DNA from: Ornithinimicrobium laminariae
GTDB lineage: Bacteria; Actinomycetota; Actinomycetes; Actinomycetales; Dermatophilaceae
DNA length: 64,000 bases
Assembly (NCBI RefSeq): GCF_019457945.1
Contig: NZ_JAHZSU010000001.1
Span: 1-64,000 of the forward strand
Direction: 5' to 3'
Position 1 is the first letter of the stretch, and each line of letters starts with the position of its first letter. The notes under the pieces were generated by a model. That model saw only the letters and a program-made list of their open reading frames with translations, did no database searches and was not told where the DNA came from. The position numbers and the translations under genes are program-made. Of this stretch, positions 1 to 10,430 are shown piece by piece.

Positions 1-126
1 GGAGGAAAACGCGGCCAACTAAACAAACTTGGCATCATTTTTTAGCACGCTGTTGAGTTCTCAAAAATCGGACACACACCAAAAACACAACAAACAAACC
101 CGTTTGCTACGCCAAATGGGGCAACC
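1..126 (-). promoter_or_regulatory. rRNA operon 5' leader with boxA-like antitermination element
   Basis: Read on the minus strand, positions 64 to 45 give TTGAGAACTCAACAGCGTGC, the conserved boxA-type element found in the leader just before 16S rRNA in actinomycetes. It lies downstream of tyrS on the same strand, a common position for an rrn operon. The 16S gene itself should begin off the left edge and is not visible here. The element is seen directly; its role in Nus-factor antitermination is known from other rrn leaders. Confidence 0.75.
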
Positions 127-132
127 TGGCCA

Positions 133-161
133 ACTTTACTACCGCGCACCCTCACAGTCAA
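133..161 (-). promoter_or_regulatory. Candidate rrn promoter
   Basis: On the minus strand TTGACT (161-156) is followed after exactly 17 nt by TAAAGT (138-133). This resembles a housekeeping sigma-70-type promoter aimed at the rRNA leader, with a start near position 126. Between 162 and 369 (after the tyrS stop) I see no gene and no convincing hairpin; further P1/P2 promoters could lie there. Confidence 0.55.
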
Positions 162-369
162 AAGCCACGTTCAACCCACCAAAACAGTGAGGAACCACCA
201 ACTTCATCAACCCATGCCGCGTATGTAGCGAGACAAGACCAATCTCATCCACCAACCCCGGGACCAGCCAACCAAACAAACCTGCTAGTTGTCCGTGCCT
301 CCCTGTCGGGCTGACAAAGAGAACACTACGGGCGGTCTAGCCAAACCACCAAATCAGCAGGTCACAGGC

Positions 370-1629
370 CTAGGCAAGGTTCAGGGTAGCCATGTTCTTA
401 CGGCCACGCTTCAGCAAAGCTAGGCGCGAGTGCAGGAAGTCAGACTCACTCAACACCTGTTCGGCATCAGTGACCTTGGCGTTGTTGACGCTCACCGCAC
501 CATCAGCGATCAGTCGTCGGGCCGCACCCTTGCTTGCCGCCAACTCGGTAGCCACCAGGGCATCGACCACGGACATACCGACCTGACCCTCGCCGGCCGG
601 CAGCTCGCCAGTGACGTCAACCAGGGTCTGCTCTTCCAGTTGCGCAGGGTCTGCCTTGCCAAAGAGCACTTGGCTCGCGGCCTCAACCTGCTCCGTGGCG
701 TGGGCACCATGCACCAAAGTGGTGACCCGTTGCGCTAGTTCACGTTGCGCTGCTCGGGCAGCCGGGCGCTCTGCCGTGGCCTGCTCCATCTCTGCAACTT
801 CATCGGGAGTCATATCGGTGAATACCTTCAAGAGGTGGACGACCGAAGCGTCTTCGACGTTGATCCAGTATTGGTAGAAGGCATAAGGACTCGTCATCTC
901 CGGACTGAGCCAGACGGCATTGCCCTCCGACTTGCCGAACTTGCGCCCGCTGGAATCGGTGATCAGCGGCGTTGTCAACGCATGCACCGTGCTGCCTTCG
1001 GCTCGGTGGACCAAGTCCACACCCGCCGTCAGGTTGCCCCACTGGTCCGCTCCCCCGGTCTGCAACGTGCAGCCGTATTCACGGAACAGGTGTAAGTAGT
1101 CGAGCCCCTGCAAGATTTGATAGCTGAACTCCGTGTAGGAAATGCCCTCCTGACTCTCCAGACGAGCAGCCACCGCGTCCTTGCGAATCATCTGGTTAAC
1201 CCGGAAGAACTTTCCGACGTCCCGGAGGAAGTCCAGGGCCGACATTGGCGCGGTCCAATCCAGATTGTTGACCATGATGGCGCCGTTATCGCCGTCAAAG
1301 TTCAAGAACGGTCGAACTTGCTGCTGAATCTTGTCCACGTATTCAGCCGTCTGCTCTTTCGTCTTCAAGATTCGCTCAGAGCTCGGCCTCGGGTCGCCGA
1401 TCTGTCCAGTCGATCCACCCACGAGGCAGATGATTCGGTGACCTGCCTGCTGCAGGTGACGCAGCAGGATGAGTTGTACCAAGTTGCCGAAGTGCAGCGA
1501 TGCCGCTGTCGGGTCAAACCCCGCATAGATCGTCATTCGGCCGCCATCGACGGAAGGCTTCAGCGCTTCTTCGTCGGTCGACTGGGCAATGAGCCCGCGC
1601 CACTGCAAGGAATCCCAAGTGCTAGTCAC
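370..1629 (-). CDS. tyrS: Tyrosyl-tRNA synthetase
   Basis: Class I aminoacyl-tRNA synthetase that charges tRNA-Tyr in the cytoplasm. The 419-residue product has the HIGH-type motif HFGN after FDPTAASL (about residues 39-50), the KMSKS-type motif KFGKS in the middle, and an S4-like RNA-binding tail (ASKGAARRLIADGAVSVNN). Length is normal for bacterial TyrS. The start is GTG, with a GAGAGGA Shine-Dalgarno overlapping the argH stop region 9 nt upstream, so argH and tyrS are co-transcribed and probably translationally coupled. It is the last gene before the rRNA operon. Confidence 0.97.
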   Translation of the reverse strand: MTSTWDSLQWRGLIAQSTDEEALKPSVDGGRMTIYAGFDPTAASLHFGNLVQLILLRHLQQAGHRIICLVGGSTGQIGDPRPSSERILKTKEQTAEYVDKIQQQVRPFLNFDGDNGAIMVNNLDWTAPMSALDFLRDVGKFFRVNQMIRKDAVAARLESQEGISYTEFSYQILQGLDYLHLFREYGCTLQTGGADQWGNLTAGVDLVHRAEGSTVHALTTPLITDSSGRKFGKSEGNAVWLSPEMTSPYAFYQYWINVEDASVVHLLKVFTDMTPDEVAEMEQATAERPAARAAQRELAQRVTTLVHGAHATEQVEAASQVLFGKADPAQLEEQTLVDVTGELPAGEGQVGMSVVDALVATELAASKGAARRLIADGAVSVNNAKVTDAEQVLSESDFLHSRLALLKRGRKNMATLNLA

Positions 1630-1638
1630 AACGTCCTC

Positions 1639-3111
<1,473 letters not shown>

Positions 3112-3651
3112 TTAGCCGCGCTCCAAGTCAACGCCGGCCAAGGACAGCAACCGCGCCGCCAACTCGGCTCCACCGTCGGGGTCCGCTGCGATCACCAGGA
3201 TCGTGTCATCGCCGGCGATGGTCCCCAGCAGATCGGTCGCGTCGCTACGGTCAATGGCCGAGGCCAAGTATTGGGCGGCACCCGGCGGCGTCCGGAGCAC
3301 CACTTGGTTGCCACTGTGCCGCGCACTCACCAACAGTTCTTCGCAGAGCCGCATCAAGCGGGCGGAAACCTCGGCGTTGTCTTGGGCTGGACGAGGCGTG
3401 GTGTCCCCACCTTGCGCAGGCACCGCATACACCAAAGAACGGCCGGGTCCGGGGCGCACTTTGACCGCCCCTAGCTCGAGAAGGTCACGAGACAGCGTGG
3501 CCTGAGTGACGCTGATCCCATCTCGGGCCAATAGTGCCAAGAGGTCCGATTGTGAGGCGACAGCGTGACGCTCCAGGACATCAGCGATCAACTGATGCCG
3601 AGCGGCACGGGTGGTGGGGATCGATGAACTGATCGCCTCGCTAGTTGTCAC
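3112..3651 (-). CDS. argR: Arginine repressor
   Basis: Hexameric ArgR-family regulator that senses arginine and binds ARG boxes. The 179-residue protein has the N-terminal winged-helix segment [19 protein letters not shown] (about residues 47-65) and the C-terminal arginine-binding/oligomerisation segment with [12 protein letters not shown]. The GTG start has no evident Shine-Dalgarno. A TATAGT -10 element (3664-3659) ends 7 nt before it, so a leaderless transcript is plausible. A 16-bp palindrome abuts this -10 and suggests autorepression. It lies upstream of argH; the structural genes argCJBD usually found upstream are absent. Confidence 0.95.
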   Translation of the reverse strand: MTTSEAISSSIPTTRAARHQLIADVLERHAVASQSDLLALLARDGISVTQATLSRDLLELGAVKVRPGPGRSLVYAVPAQGGDTTPRPAQDNAEVSARLMRLCEELLVSARHSGNQVVLRTPPGAAQYLASAIDRSDATDLLGTIAGDDTILVIAADPDGGAELAARLLSLAGVDLERG

Positions 3652-3658
3652 GACTGCA

Positions 3659-3679
3659 ACTATACATACTTACGTATGT
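3659..3679 (-). promoter_or_regulatory. argR promoter -10 with adjoining palindrome (candidate ARG box)
   Basis: ACATACTTACGTATGT at 3664-3679 is a 16-nt inverted repeat with perfect 6-nt arms. It sits directly upstream of, and shares one base with, the minus-strand -10 hexamer TATAGT (3664-3659). No good -35 is visible. The AT-rich symmetric site in front of argR fits an ArgR operator for autoregulation by position; the sequence match to a defined ARG-box consensus was not tested. Confidence 0.5.
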
Positions 3680-3693
3680 TTATGCGCACGCCG

Positions 3694-4509
3694 TCACTTA
3701 GCGACGGGATCGTCCTCACCCCAGGGTCGCAGGCGCAACATTCGCGCGCCATCGGACAGCCCAGCCTCGGCTTGGCTCTTCAGTGCTTCCACGGTGTCCA
3801 CTCCTGCACGCACCATGCACCCAGAGAAGGCATCGAGATCGCCCGAAGCCAAGGCTGACAACAGCCCGGTCACGTCGCCGGGGTCAGTCCAGTCGGTGCG
3901 TCCACGATGCATGTCCATCGAAGCTGTCATGTCCGTGGCAACCACTCCTGGGGCCAGGTCAAAAGCGAAGACGTGATCGTCTGCGGCCGACACAGCCACT
4001 GCTCCGGTGATCCGGGCCAGAGCAGACTTCGAAGCGGTGTAGGCGCTCAGCACACCATTTTCTTTGGTGCCAGCACCGGAGTTCATGTTGACGATGCGGC
4101 CGCCACCGGCTGCAATCATCGCCGGCACCACCGCGCGAGACATCAGGAACGGTCCGCGCACGTTGGTCTCGATGACCTGCCACCATTGCTCGGGATCTGC
4201 GTCCCAGAGGGCAACCTCGGGCTCTATCAATCCCGCATTGTTGACCAAGAGGTCGATGCGGCCCCACTGCTCCAAGACCGTGCCGACGGCCGACGTGACC
4301 TGTTTCACATCGGTCACCTCACAGGCGAGCGTCATCACGTCGGAACCAGCCTCGGTGATCGCCGAGGCCACGTCGGACAACGAAGACTCCGACCGGGCAA
4401 GCGCGGCGATAGACCAACCTTCGCTGGCCAACGCGCGGGCAATGTGAGCCCCGATGCCTCGGGAAGCGCCAGTAATCAATGCGACTCGGCTGTGTTCGGT
4501 CTTTGTCAT
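3694..4509 (-). CDS. Short-chain dehydrogenase/reductase
   Basis: Classical SDR of about 271 residues with a Rossmann fold: TGASRGIG cofactor motif near the N-terminus, LLVNNAG in the middle, a catalytic serine region (MNSGAG) and YTASK as the YxxxK motif. The substrate is unknown. I choose the ATG at 4509, spaced 8 nt from AGGAAG; an upstream GTG (4518) would overlap the Shine-Dalgarno. It follows pheT by about 16 nt and is probably its operon partner. It occupies the place where argCJBD sit between pheT and argR in many actinomycetes, so it may mark a replacement event. Confidence 0.85.
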   Translation of the reverse strand: MTKTEHSRVALITGASRGIGAHIARALASEGWSIAALARSESSLSDVASAITEAGSDVMTLACEVTDVKQVTSAVGTVLEQWGRIDLLVNNAGLIEPEVALWDADPEQWWQVIETNVRGPFLMSRAVVPAMIAAGGGRIVNMNSGAGTKENGVLSAYTASKSALARITGAVAVSAADDHVFAFDLAPGVVATDMTASMDMHRGRTDWTDPGDVTGLLSALASGDLDAFSGCMVRAGVDTVEALKSQAEAGLSDGARMLRLRPWGEDDPVAK

Positions 4510-4525
4510 CGTCTTCACTTCCTAG

Positions 4526-7045
4526 TTATCGCTGGATGGCGCCGTGATCGGCCGCCGCCTGCTTGACTGCGCCGTCCCGCGCCGCATTGACCTCTTCGGT
4601 GCGAAGCGTTCGGTCGCTAGCGCGGAAGATCAGTCGGAAAGCGAGCGACTGTTCGTTATCTGCAACGTGTTCGCCGCGATAAACATCGAACAGGGCGATG
4701 GACTCAAGGTCATCCCCCGCTCCCTGACGCAGGGACTCTTCGACATGCGCGTGTGGGACAGCCCGGTGGACAACCAACGCCACATCGGACATCGCGACGG
4801 GATGAGTCGAGATCGGGCTGGCTTGGCTAATGCTCAAACCTTGGTCGAGCAGGACCTGCAGATCGACTTCGGCCGCGACAGAGCGCTCGGGCAGCCCGAG
4901 TCGCTGAACTACCTTGGGGTGCAGTTCGCCGGCCCAACCAACGGTCTTTCCGTCAAGGGTGACAAATTCGACGCAGCGGCCCGGGTGCCAGGGCGCGCGC
5001 TCAGTCATTCGCGCGGTGATCTCGACGTTGAGGGCTTCAGCGACCAGACGCACCCAACTGGCGGCATCGTTAGCTTCAGCGGCGCGGCCTTCGCCCCACC
5101 AGCCAGCACGGTCGAGGTCACCAGCGGCAGCCATGGCCACGTGCCACGGCTGGGCTGGAACGGCAGCATGGATCTGACGCAGAACTTCATCGCTGGGCCG
5201 CTCACCGACACCAGGCACCGGAGCCTGCGCGCCAATCCGTGCCTGAGTGATGGTGTCCATCTCAAAGATAGCGACGTCACGTGAGCCACGCGCGATGTTG
5301 CGACGCAGCGTCTCGGGCAGCGTCTGCAACAACTCGGTGCGCATCCAGGGAGACTCTTCCGAGAGCGGATTGGCCAACTGCACCATGTTCCGTCGCTCGT
5401 CGTCTTTGGCGAGCCCCAGGTCATTGAGGACCGACTCACCAACGAAGGGGTAGGTCAGCACTTCAACCAGGCCGGCAGCAGCCAAGGTGTTAGCCACGGT
5501 GCGGCGGGCTCGCTGCGACGCCGTCAGCCCACGCCCACCAGGGGCCGCAGGAACTAACGATGGGATGTTGTCGTAGCCATCGATACGGGCTACTTCTTCG
5601 ACGAGCGTCGGGCCGTCGGTGAGGTCGGGGCGCCAGCTTGCAGGGAGCACCGAGACCACTGGGCCGTCGCCGTTCACTTCGCAGCCCACGGCCTCAAGAA
5701 TCTTGATGACCTTGGTGTCCGCATAATCGACGCCCACGAGGGCTGAGGCCTGCGACAGCGTGAAATCGAACGGCTCGCGGGCCAGCCGGTGGTCAACGTC
5801 GGTGATCTCGGGATCGACCGTGCCACCACCGAACTCGACGAGCAGGTTGATGGCCAGTTGCGCTGCGGCAGCCGTGACATCAGGATCAACGCCGCGCTCA
5901 AAGCGCTTGGAAGCCTCTGTGCTCAGTTTGTGGCGCCGGGCGCTGCGGGCGACGCTGCGCTGATCAAAGTGGGCCGCCTCGATGAGGACATCGGTGGTCG
6001 TGGGCGAAACCTCGCTGGACGCGCCGCCCATGACACCGGCCAACGCGAGGATGCTGTTGTCTGCACCGTCGGTGATCAGCAGATCTTCTGCGCCCAGTGC
6101 GCGGTCGACGTCGTCGAGGGTGCGCAGTTTTTCGCCGGGGGTCGCCCGGCGTACAACGATCGGCCCTCGCAACGAGTTGAGGTCAAAGGCGTGCAGAGGC
6201 TGGCCCAAAGCCAGCATCACGTAGTTCGTAACGTCTACCGCCAACGAAATTGGACGCATACCGGCCTCGGTCAGGCGTGTTGCCATCCAGGCCGGGGTGG
6301 ACCGCGTGAGATCCAAACCGCGCACAATCCGGGCAAGGTAGCGGTCACACCCTTGAACACCGTTAATCGGAGCGTCGTCATTCAGCTCTACCGCGAACCC
6401 GCCCTTGTCGGCGGCGTCAACCGATAACTTTGCCGGGTCGGTGTAGTCAGCACTGGTCGCGTGGCCATACTCGCGAGCGATTCCACGCATCGAAAAGCAA
6501 TAACCGCGGTCGGGGGTGACGTTGACCTCGACTACCTCACGGTCCAAGCCCAACGTGGAGCGCAAATCAGAGCCGGGGGTCAGGTCGGTAGCCTGCGGAC
6601 CCAGGTGTTGCGTCAGGACGATGATGCCGTCGTGCTCTTGGCCTAGGCCCAGTTCTTTGGCTGAACAGATCATGCCTGCGCTGATGTGGCCGTAGGTCTT
6701 GCGCGCGCCGATCTGGAAGTTTCCGGGCAGCACTCCGCCCGGCAGGATGACGGCGACGAGGTCGTCGACCTCGAAGTTGTGCGCGCCGCAGATGATGCCT
6801 TGTGGCTCACCTGTGCCGTTGGCATCACCGACATCAACCTGGCACCAGTTGATGACCTTGCCGTTCTTTTGCGGCTCCTTCACCAACTCCAGTACGCGAC
6901 CCACGACTAGCGGGCCAGTGACCTCAGAGCCAAAGATGCCTTCTTCTTCGAGCCCAACTCGCACCAACTGTGCAGCAACGTGCTCACCGGTGACATCGGT
7001 TGGCAGCGAGACATATTCGCCTAACCACTCAACTGGAACCCGCAT
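4526..7045 (-). CDS. pheT: Phenylalanyl-tRNA synthetase beta subunit
   Basis: Large subunit of the alpha2-beta2 PheRS. The 839-residue chain shows the expected order: N-terminal segment MRVPVEWLGEYV, EMAP/tRNA-binding OB domain (about 40-150), B3/B4 editing domain, B5 domain, catalytic-like core, and a C-terminal FDX-ACB anticodon-binding domain (from SPISTHPVAMSDVALVV to the end). Its ATG overlaps the pheS stop as ATGA, so the subunits are translationally coupled. Length is normal. No frame disruption was seen. Confidence 0.97.
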   Translation of the reverse strand: MRVPVEWLGEYVSLPTDVTGEHVAAQLVRVGLEEEGIFGSEVTGPLVVGRVLELVKEPQKNGKVINWCQVDVGDANGTGEPQGIICGAHNFEVDDLVAVILPGGVLPGNFQIGARKTYGHISAGMICSAKELGLGQEHDGIIVLTQHLGPQATDLTPGSDLRSTLGLDREVVEVNVTPDRGYCFSMRGIAREYGHATSADYTDPAKLSVDAADKGGFAVELNDDAPINGVQGCDRYLARIVRGLDLTRSTPAWMATRLTEAGMRPISLAVDVTNYVMLALGQPLHAFDLNSLRGPIVVRRATPGEKLRTLDDVDRALGAEDLLITDGADNSILALAGVMGGASSEVSPTTTDVLIEAAHFDQRSVARSARRHKLSTEASKRFERGVDPDVTAAAAQLAINLLVEFGGGTVDPEITDVDHRLAREPFDFTLSQASALVGVDYADTKVIKILEAVGCEVNGDGPVVSVLPASWRPDLTDGPTLVEEVARIDGYDNIPSLVPAAPGGRGLTASQRARRTVANTLAAAGLVEVLTYPFVGESVLNDLGLAKDDERRNMVQLANPLSEESPWMRTELLQTLPETLRRNIARGSRDVAIFEMDTITQARIGAQAPVPGVGERPSDEVLRQIHAAVPAQPWHVAMAAAGDLDRAGWWGEGRAAEANDAASWVRLVAEALNVEITARMTERAPWHPGRCVEFVTLDGKTVGWAGELHPKVVQRLGLPERSVAAEVDLQVLLDQGLSISQASPISTHPVAMSDVALVVHRAVPHAHVEESLRQGAGDDLESIALFDVYRGEHVADNEQSLAFRLIFRASDRTLRTEEVNAARDGAVKQAAADHGAIQR

Positions 7046-8139
7046 CAGATCTCCATCCCGAACTGTTCGTTGAATCGCACATCGCCCTCGATCATTTCGC
7101 GCATGTCTGCGATGCCGTGCCGGAACATCGCGGTGCGCTCCACACCCATGCCGAAAGCAAATCCCTGGTACTCATCGGGGTCGACCCCGGCTGCCTTTAG
7201 TACATTTCGGTTAACCATCCCGCAGCCGCCCCACTCAATCCAGCCAGTACCGCCACAGGTGCGGCAGGACGTGTCGTCCCCGCGGCAGACGAAGCAGACC
7301 AGGTCGACTTCAGCGCTGGGCTCGGTGAACGGAAAGAACGCAGGGCGGAGCCTGCTGGTCACGCCGGCACCGAAAAGGCTCTGCGCCAAACGGTCCAACG
7401 TCCCCTTGAGGTGCGCCATCGTCAAGCCCTTGTCAATGGCAAGGCCCTCGACTTGGTGAAACACCGGGGTATGCGTGGCGTCGAGCTCGTCAGTGCGGTA
7501 CGTCTTGCCGGGCACCGCGACATACAACGGTGCGCCGCGCTCGAGCAGCGAGCGAGCCTGGCCCGGTGAAGTGTGAGTGCGCAAGACGAGTCCGGCTATA
7601 GCTGGCTCCACGAAGAATGTGTCTTGCATCTGACGGGCTGGGTGGTCTTTGTCGAAGTTCAACGCGTCGAAGTTCAACCATTCCGCTTCGACCCCTGGGC
7701 CTTCGGCGACCTCCCAACCGATCGCCATTAAGGCATCGGTCATCCGCTCTGCCGTCAAGGTCAAAGGGTGACGACGGCCCACGGCGCGGCGGGTGCGCGC
7801 TGTGGTGAGGTCGAGGGTTTCTTCGATCAGAATGCGTTCGTCGCGCTCGGCTTCCAGGACCGCCTGACGCGCTCCGAGTGCCTTATTGACCCGGCCGCGG
7901 GCCTGGCCCACGAGCTTCCCAGCAGCGGCCTTTTCTTTGCCTGGCAACTCACCGATCGAACGGTTCGCCAGCGCCAACGGCGACCGCTCAGCTGCATGTT
8001 CGAGTCGGGCAGCCTTCAGTTGCTCAAGGTCACCAGCCGCCTCGATCGACGTCAGAGCGGCAGCAACGTGGCGCTCAATGACCTCGGGAGATAGCGGGTT
8101 GTGATCGGTGGTCTCGGGGGTGTTATCGGGTCCAGACAC
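7045..8139 (-). CDS. pheS: Phenylalanyl-tRNA synthetase alpha subunit
   Basis: Catalytic class II synthetase subunit that forms Phe-tRNA. The 364-residue product has an N-terminal coiled-coil arm (about 25-100), motif 2 region (VFHQVEGLAID), the GGTGWIEWGGCGMV segment, and motif 3 GFAFGMGVERTAM near the C-terminus. The GTG start lies 10 nt after the trmH stop; the Shine-Dalgarno is weak, suggesting coupling with upstream translation. The overlap with pheT is ATGA. Confidence 0.97.
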   Translation of the reverse strand: MSGPDNTPETTDHNPLSPEVIERHVAAALTSIEAAGDLEQLKAARLEHAAERSPLALANRSIGELPGKEKAAAGKLVGQARGRVNKALGARQAVLEAERDERILIEETLDLTTARTRRAVGRRHPLTLTAERMTDALMAIGWEVAEGPGVEAEWLNFDALNFDKDHPARQMQDTFFVEPAIAGLVLRTHTSPGQARSLLERGAPLYVAVPGKTYRTDELDATHTPVFHQVEGLAIDKGLTMAHLKGTLDRLAQSLFGAGVTSRLRPAFFPFTEPSAEVDLVCFVCRGDDTSCRTCGGTGWIEWGGCGMVNRNVLKAAGVDPDEYQGFAFGMGVERTAMFRHGIADMREMIEGDVRFNEQFGMEI

Positions 8140-8149
8140 GCCGGTTAGT

Positions 8150-9001
8150 TTAACTGACCCCTCGCGCAGCGGCCGACGCGTGCAAGCACACCGTCGCAGC
8201 CATCGCTAGGTTGAGGGATTCTGCGCGCACAATCGGCACTGAGACGACCTTATCGCAGAGGTCACGCTCGTTTGCTGGCAGCCCCCAGGCTTCATTGCCC
8301 ATCACCCAAGCGTGCTGACCACTCAGGTCGGCATCCGGCAGCGAGACGTCGCCTCTGCCATCTGCGGCCAGAGTGCGCACACCGGCTTCTCGGCACAACG
8401 ACAGCAACTCAGTCACGCTGCCCTGAGCGCTGATGTTGAGGTGGAACAGTGACCCCACTGTCGAGCGAACCACCTTGGGGTTGTGGATGTCGACACTGCC
8501 GTCGCTGACCAAAACCCCTGCAGCGCCGAAGGCATCCGCCCCGCGAATCACCGTCCCGGCATTGCCCGGATCACGAACATTGGTCAGGATCACGACAAAG
8601 TCGTCTGTCGCCATACCTTCGAGCACTTGCTCGGGAGCCAGTGACCGAGTCTTGGCGAGCGCGAGGACTCCTTGAGGCTGTTGAGTGTCCCCCATCAACG
8701 CCAGGACTTCGTCACTGCACTCCTGCACCGGTATGCCGTGGTCTTGGGCGGCCGCGATCATCTCCTGATGCGTTTCGATCGCTTGCTGTGTGACATACAC
8801 ATGCAGAGCTCGTTCGGGTGCCCACGCAATCAGCTCACGCACTGATTGCGGGCCCTCAACCAGGAACTTGCCCTGTTTGTCCCGGGCAGCACGACGCCCC
8901 AGGCCACGCACGGCTTTGACTCGATCGCTGCGAATGTTCGTCAGCGGCGGTAGGTCAAAGGTCACCGTGGTGTCCTGGGGCGTAGTGGAACGGTCGATCA
9001 A
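8150..9001 (-). CDS. SpoU/TrmH-family RNA 2'-O-ribose methyltransferase
   Basis: SAM-dependent methyltransferase acting on rRNA or tRNA. The 283-residue protein has the SPOUT knot motifs in order: [20 protein letters not shown] (motif 1), [10 protein letters not shown] (motif 2) and [17 protein letters not shown] (motif 3), after an N-terminal substrate-binding domain. The start is a TTG overlapping the rplT stop (TTGA), so translation is coupled to L20. Placement between rplT and pheS is conserved in actinomycetes. The exact target nucleotide cannot be assigned. Confidence 0.9.
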   Translation of the reverse strand: MIDRSTTPQDTTVTFDLPPLTNIRSDRVKAVRGLGRRAARDKQGKFLVEGPQSVRELIAWAPERALHVYVTQQAIETHQEMIAAAQDHGIPVQECSDEVLALMGDTQQPQGVLALAKTRSLAPEQVLEGMATDDFVVILTNVRDPGNAGTVIRGADAFGAAGVLVSDGSVDIHNPKVVRSTVGSLFHLNISAQGSVTELLSLCREAGVRTLAADGRGDVSLPDADLSGQHAWVMGNEAWGLPANERDLCDKVVSVPIVRAESLNLAMAATVCLHASAAARGVS

Positions 9002-9378
9002 GCAGCCGGGCTGGGAGCCTGTGCCGGAGCGTTGGCCTTAGCCAACTCAACGAGGGCGGCGAAAGCGGCCTCATCGTTAACGGCGAGCTCGGCCAGCATG
9101 CGCCGGTCAACCTCGATCTCCGCAGCCTTGAGGCCCTGGATGAAGCGGTTGTAAGTCATGCCGTGAGCGCGGGCGCCGGCGTTGATGCGCTGGATCCACA
9201 GGCGACGGAAGTCACCCTTGCGTGCGCGACGGTCGTTGTAGCTGTAAACCAGCGAGTGAGTGACCTGCTCCTTCGCTTTGCGGTACAGACGGGAGCGCTG
9301 CCCCCGGTAACCGCTTGCGCGATCCAGAACTACTCGACGCTTCTTGTGGGCATTAACAGCCCTCTTCACGCGTGCCAC
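8998..9378 (-). CDS. rplT: 50S ribosomal protein L20
   Basis: 23S rRNA-binding protein required early in 50S assembly. The 126-residue sequence begins [18 protein letters not shown] and contains [19 protein letters not shown], both typical of L20. The C-terminal tail is alanine/proline rich. The start is GTG with a strong AAGGAG at good spacing. It follows rpmI by 58 nt in the infC-rpmI-rplT operon. In other bacteria L20 represses this operon by binding mRNA; whether that occurs here is not shown. Confidence 0.98.
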   Translation of the reverse strand: MARVKRAVNAHKKRRVVLDRASGYRGQRSRLYRKAKEQVTHSLVYSYNDRRARKGDFRRLWIQRINAGARAHGMTYNRFIQGLKAAEIEVDRRMLAELAVNDEAAFAALVELAKANAPAQAPSPAA

Positions 9379-9436
9379 GTGGGTACTCCTTGTAAATCAG
9401 TGGGTCAGAAAAAGTGTTTGGCTCAGAAGAGCGGTC

Positions 9437-9631
9437 TCAGAGACCGAGCATCTTCTTGGCGCGGCGCGTGTCAGCCTCTGCAACCGGCTTGTCGTTAACC
9501 AGGCGACGGGCTGCTGCCGAAGAGCGCTCCTGGAACTTGTGGACGTGGCGAGCACGCTGGTGCATGATCTTGCCACTGCCTGTCACGCGGAAACGCTTCT
9601 TAGCCCCGCTGTGGGTCTTCATCTTCGGCAT
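9437..9631 (-). CDS. rpmI: 50S ribosomal protein L35
   Basis: Small basic ribosomal protein of 64 residues beginning MPKMKTHSGAKKRFRVTG, the diagnostic L35 N-terminus. The start codon ATG is preceded by AGGAG with 8-nt spacing. It sits between infC and rplT on the same strand, the universal order. The 95-nt gap upstream to infC contains two stable hairpins. Confidence 0.98.
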   Translation of the reverse strand: MPKMKTHSGAKKRFRVTGSGKIMHQRARHVHKFQERSSAAARRLVNDKPVAEADTRRAKKMLGL

Positions 9632-9654
9632 GTGCCGATCTCCTAATCAATCGG

Positions 9655-9716
9655 GCGTGAGAAATAGCCTCACGCGGTGGTACGGATATCAGGTCGAACA
9701 GGCGCCTTTCGGCGCC
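9655..9716 (-). promoter_or_regulatory. Two hairpins in the infC-rpmI intergenic region
   Basis: A perfect 7-bp stem GCGTGAG/CTCACGC with a 7-nt loop lies at 9655-9675. A GGCGCC/GGCGCC stem with a tetraloop that reads GAAA on the transcribed strand lies at 9701-9716. Neither is followed by a U-tract, so they look like processing or translation-control structures rather than terminators. Operon control by L20 is known elsewhere, but binding to these stems is only a guess. Confidence 0.45.
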
Positions 9717-9726
9717 CGCTCACACC

Positions 9727-10386
9727 TCAGTTTTGCTCGACGGCCTCGGTCTGCTCAGGCTCGGCGGCCTGCTCAGCTTCGACTGCTTGCTCGGGCTCAG
9801 CAGCGGGCTTTTCTTCTGCTGGCTCGGCTTCGGCGGCACGGGCAGCGTCACGACGCTTCTCGTTGCGCACTGCCGTCTTCTTCTTGGACGGGCCAATCAC
9901 CATCACCATGTTGCGACCGTCTTGCTTGGGCGAACTCTCGACGAAACCAAGCTCGCCGATGTCCTCTGCCAACTTCTGCAAGAGACGGAAACCCAACTCC
10001 GGACGCGACTGCTCACGTCCACGGAACATGATGGTCACCTTGACCTTGTCGCCACCTTTAAGGAAACGCTCAACGTGCCCCTTCTTGGTGCCGTAGTCAT
10101 GGTCGTCAATCTTGGGACGGAGTTTGATCTCCTTGATGACGGTGTTGACCTGGTTCTTTCGGGCCTCCCGGGCCTTCATGGCGGCTTCGTACTTGAACTT
10201 GCCGAAGTCCATGAGTTTGGCAACCGGGGGGCGTGCCATCGGGGCGACCTCGACCAAGTCCAGGTCTGCTTCAGCAGCTAGGCGTAGCGCGTCTTCGACG
10301 CGAACGATCCCGACCTGCTCACCGTTGGGGCCAACCAACCGAACTTCGGGTACCCGGATTCGATCGTTGATGCGAGGCTCGCTGAT
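9727..10386 (-). CDS. infC: Translation initiation factor IF-3, AUC start codon
   Basis: IF-3 binds the 30S subunit and discriminates start codons. The reading frame continues upstream of the first canonical start candidate (TTG 10338) and encodes [16 protein letters not shown], the conserved IF-3 N-terminus, up to a TGA at 10404-10402. The only sensible start is ATC at 10386-10384, preceded by AGGAG (10398-10394) at 7 nt. This gives 219 residues with the N-domain, linker, the C-domain ([25 protein letters not shown]) and an acidic alanine/glutamate-rich tail. Rare starts on infC allow IF-3 autoregulation in other bacteria. Confidence 0.95.
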   Translation of the reverse strand: MSEPRINDRIRVPEVRLVGPNGEQVGIVRVEDALRLAAEADLDLVEVAPMARPPVAKLMDFGKFKYEAAMKAREARKNQVNTVIKEIKLRPKIDDHDYGTKKGHVERFLKGGDKVKVTIMFRGREQSRPELGFRLLQKLAEDIGELGFVESSPKQDGRNMVMVIGPSKKKTAVRNEKRRDAARAAEAEPAEEKPAAEPEQAVEAEQAAEPEQTEAVEQN

Positions 10387-10430
10387 GTGCTTGCTCCTTC
10401 GTCATGTCAGTGTCAGTCCCCAAGACGCGG

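Noticed and set aside
9437..9726. CRISPR or riboswitch in the infC-rpmI gap
   Set aside because: Only two short hairpins; no repeats with spacers and no known riboswitch core.
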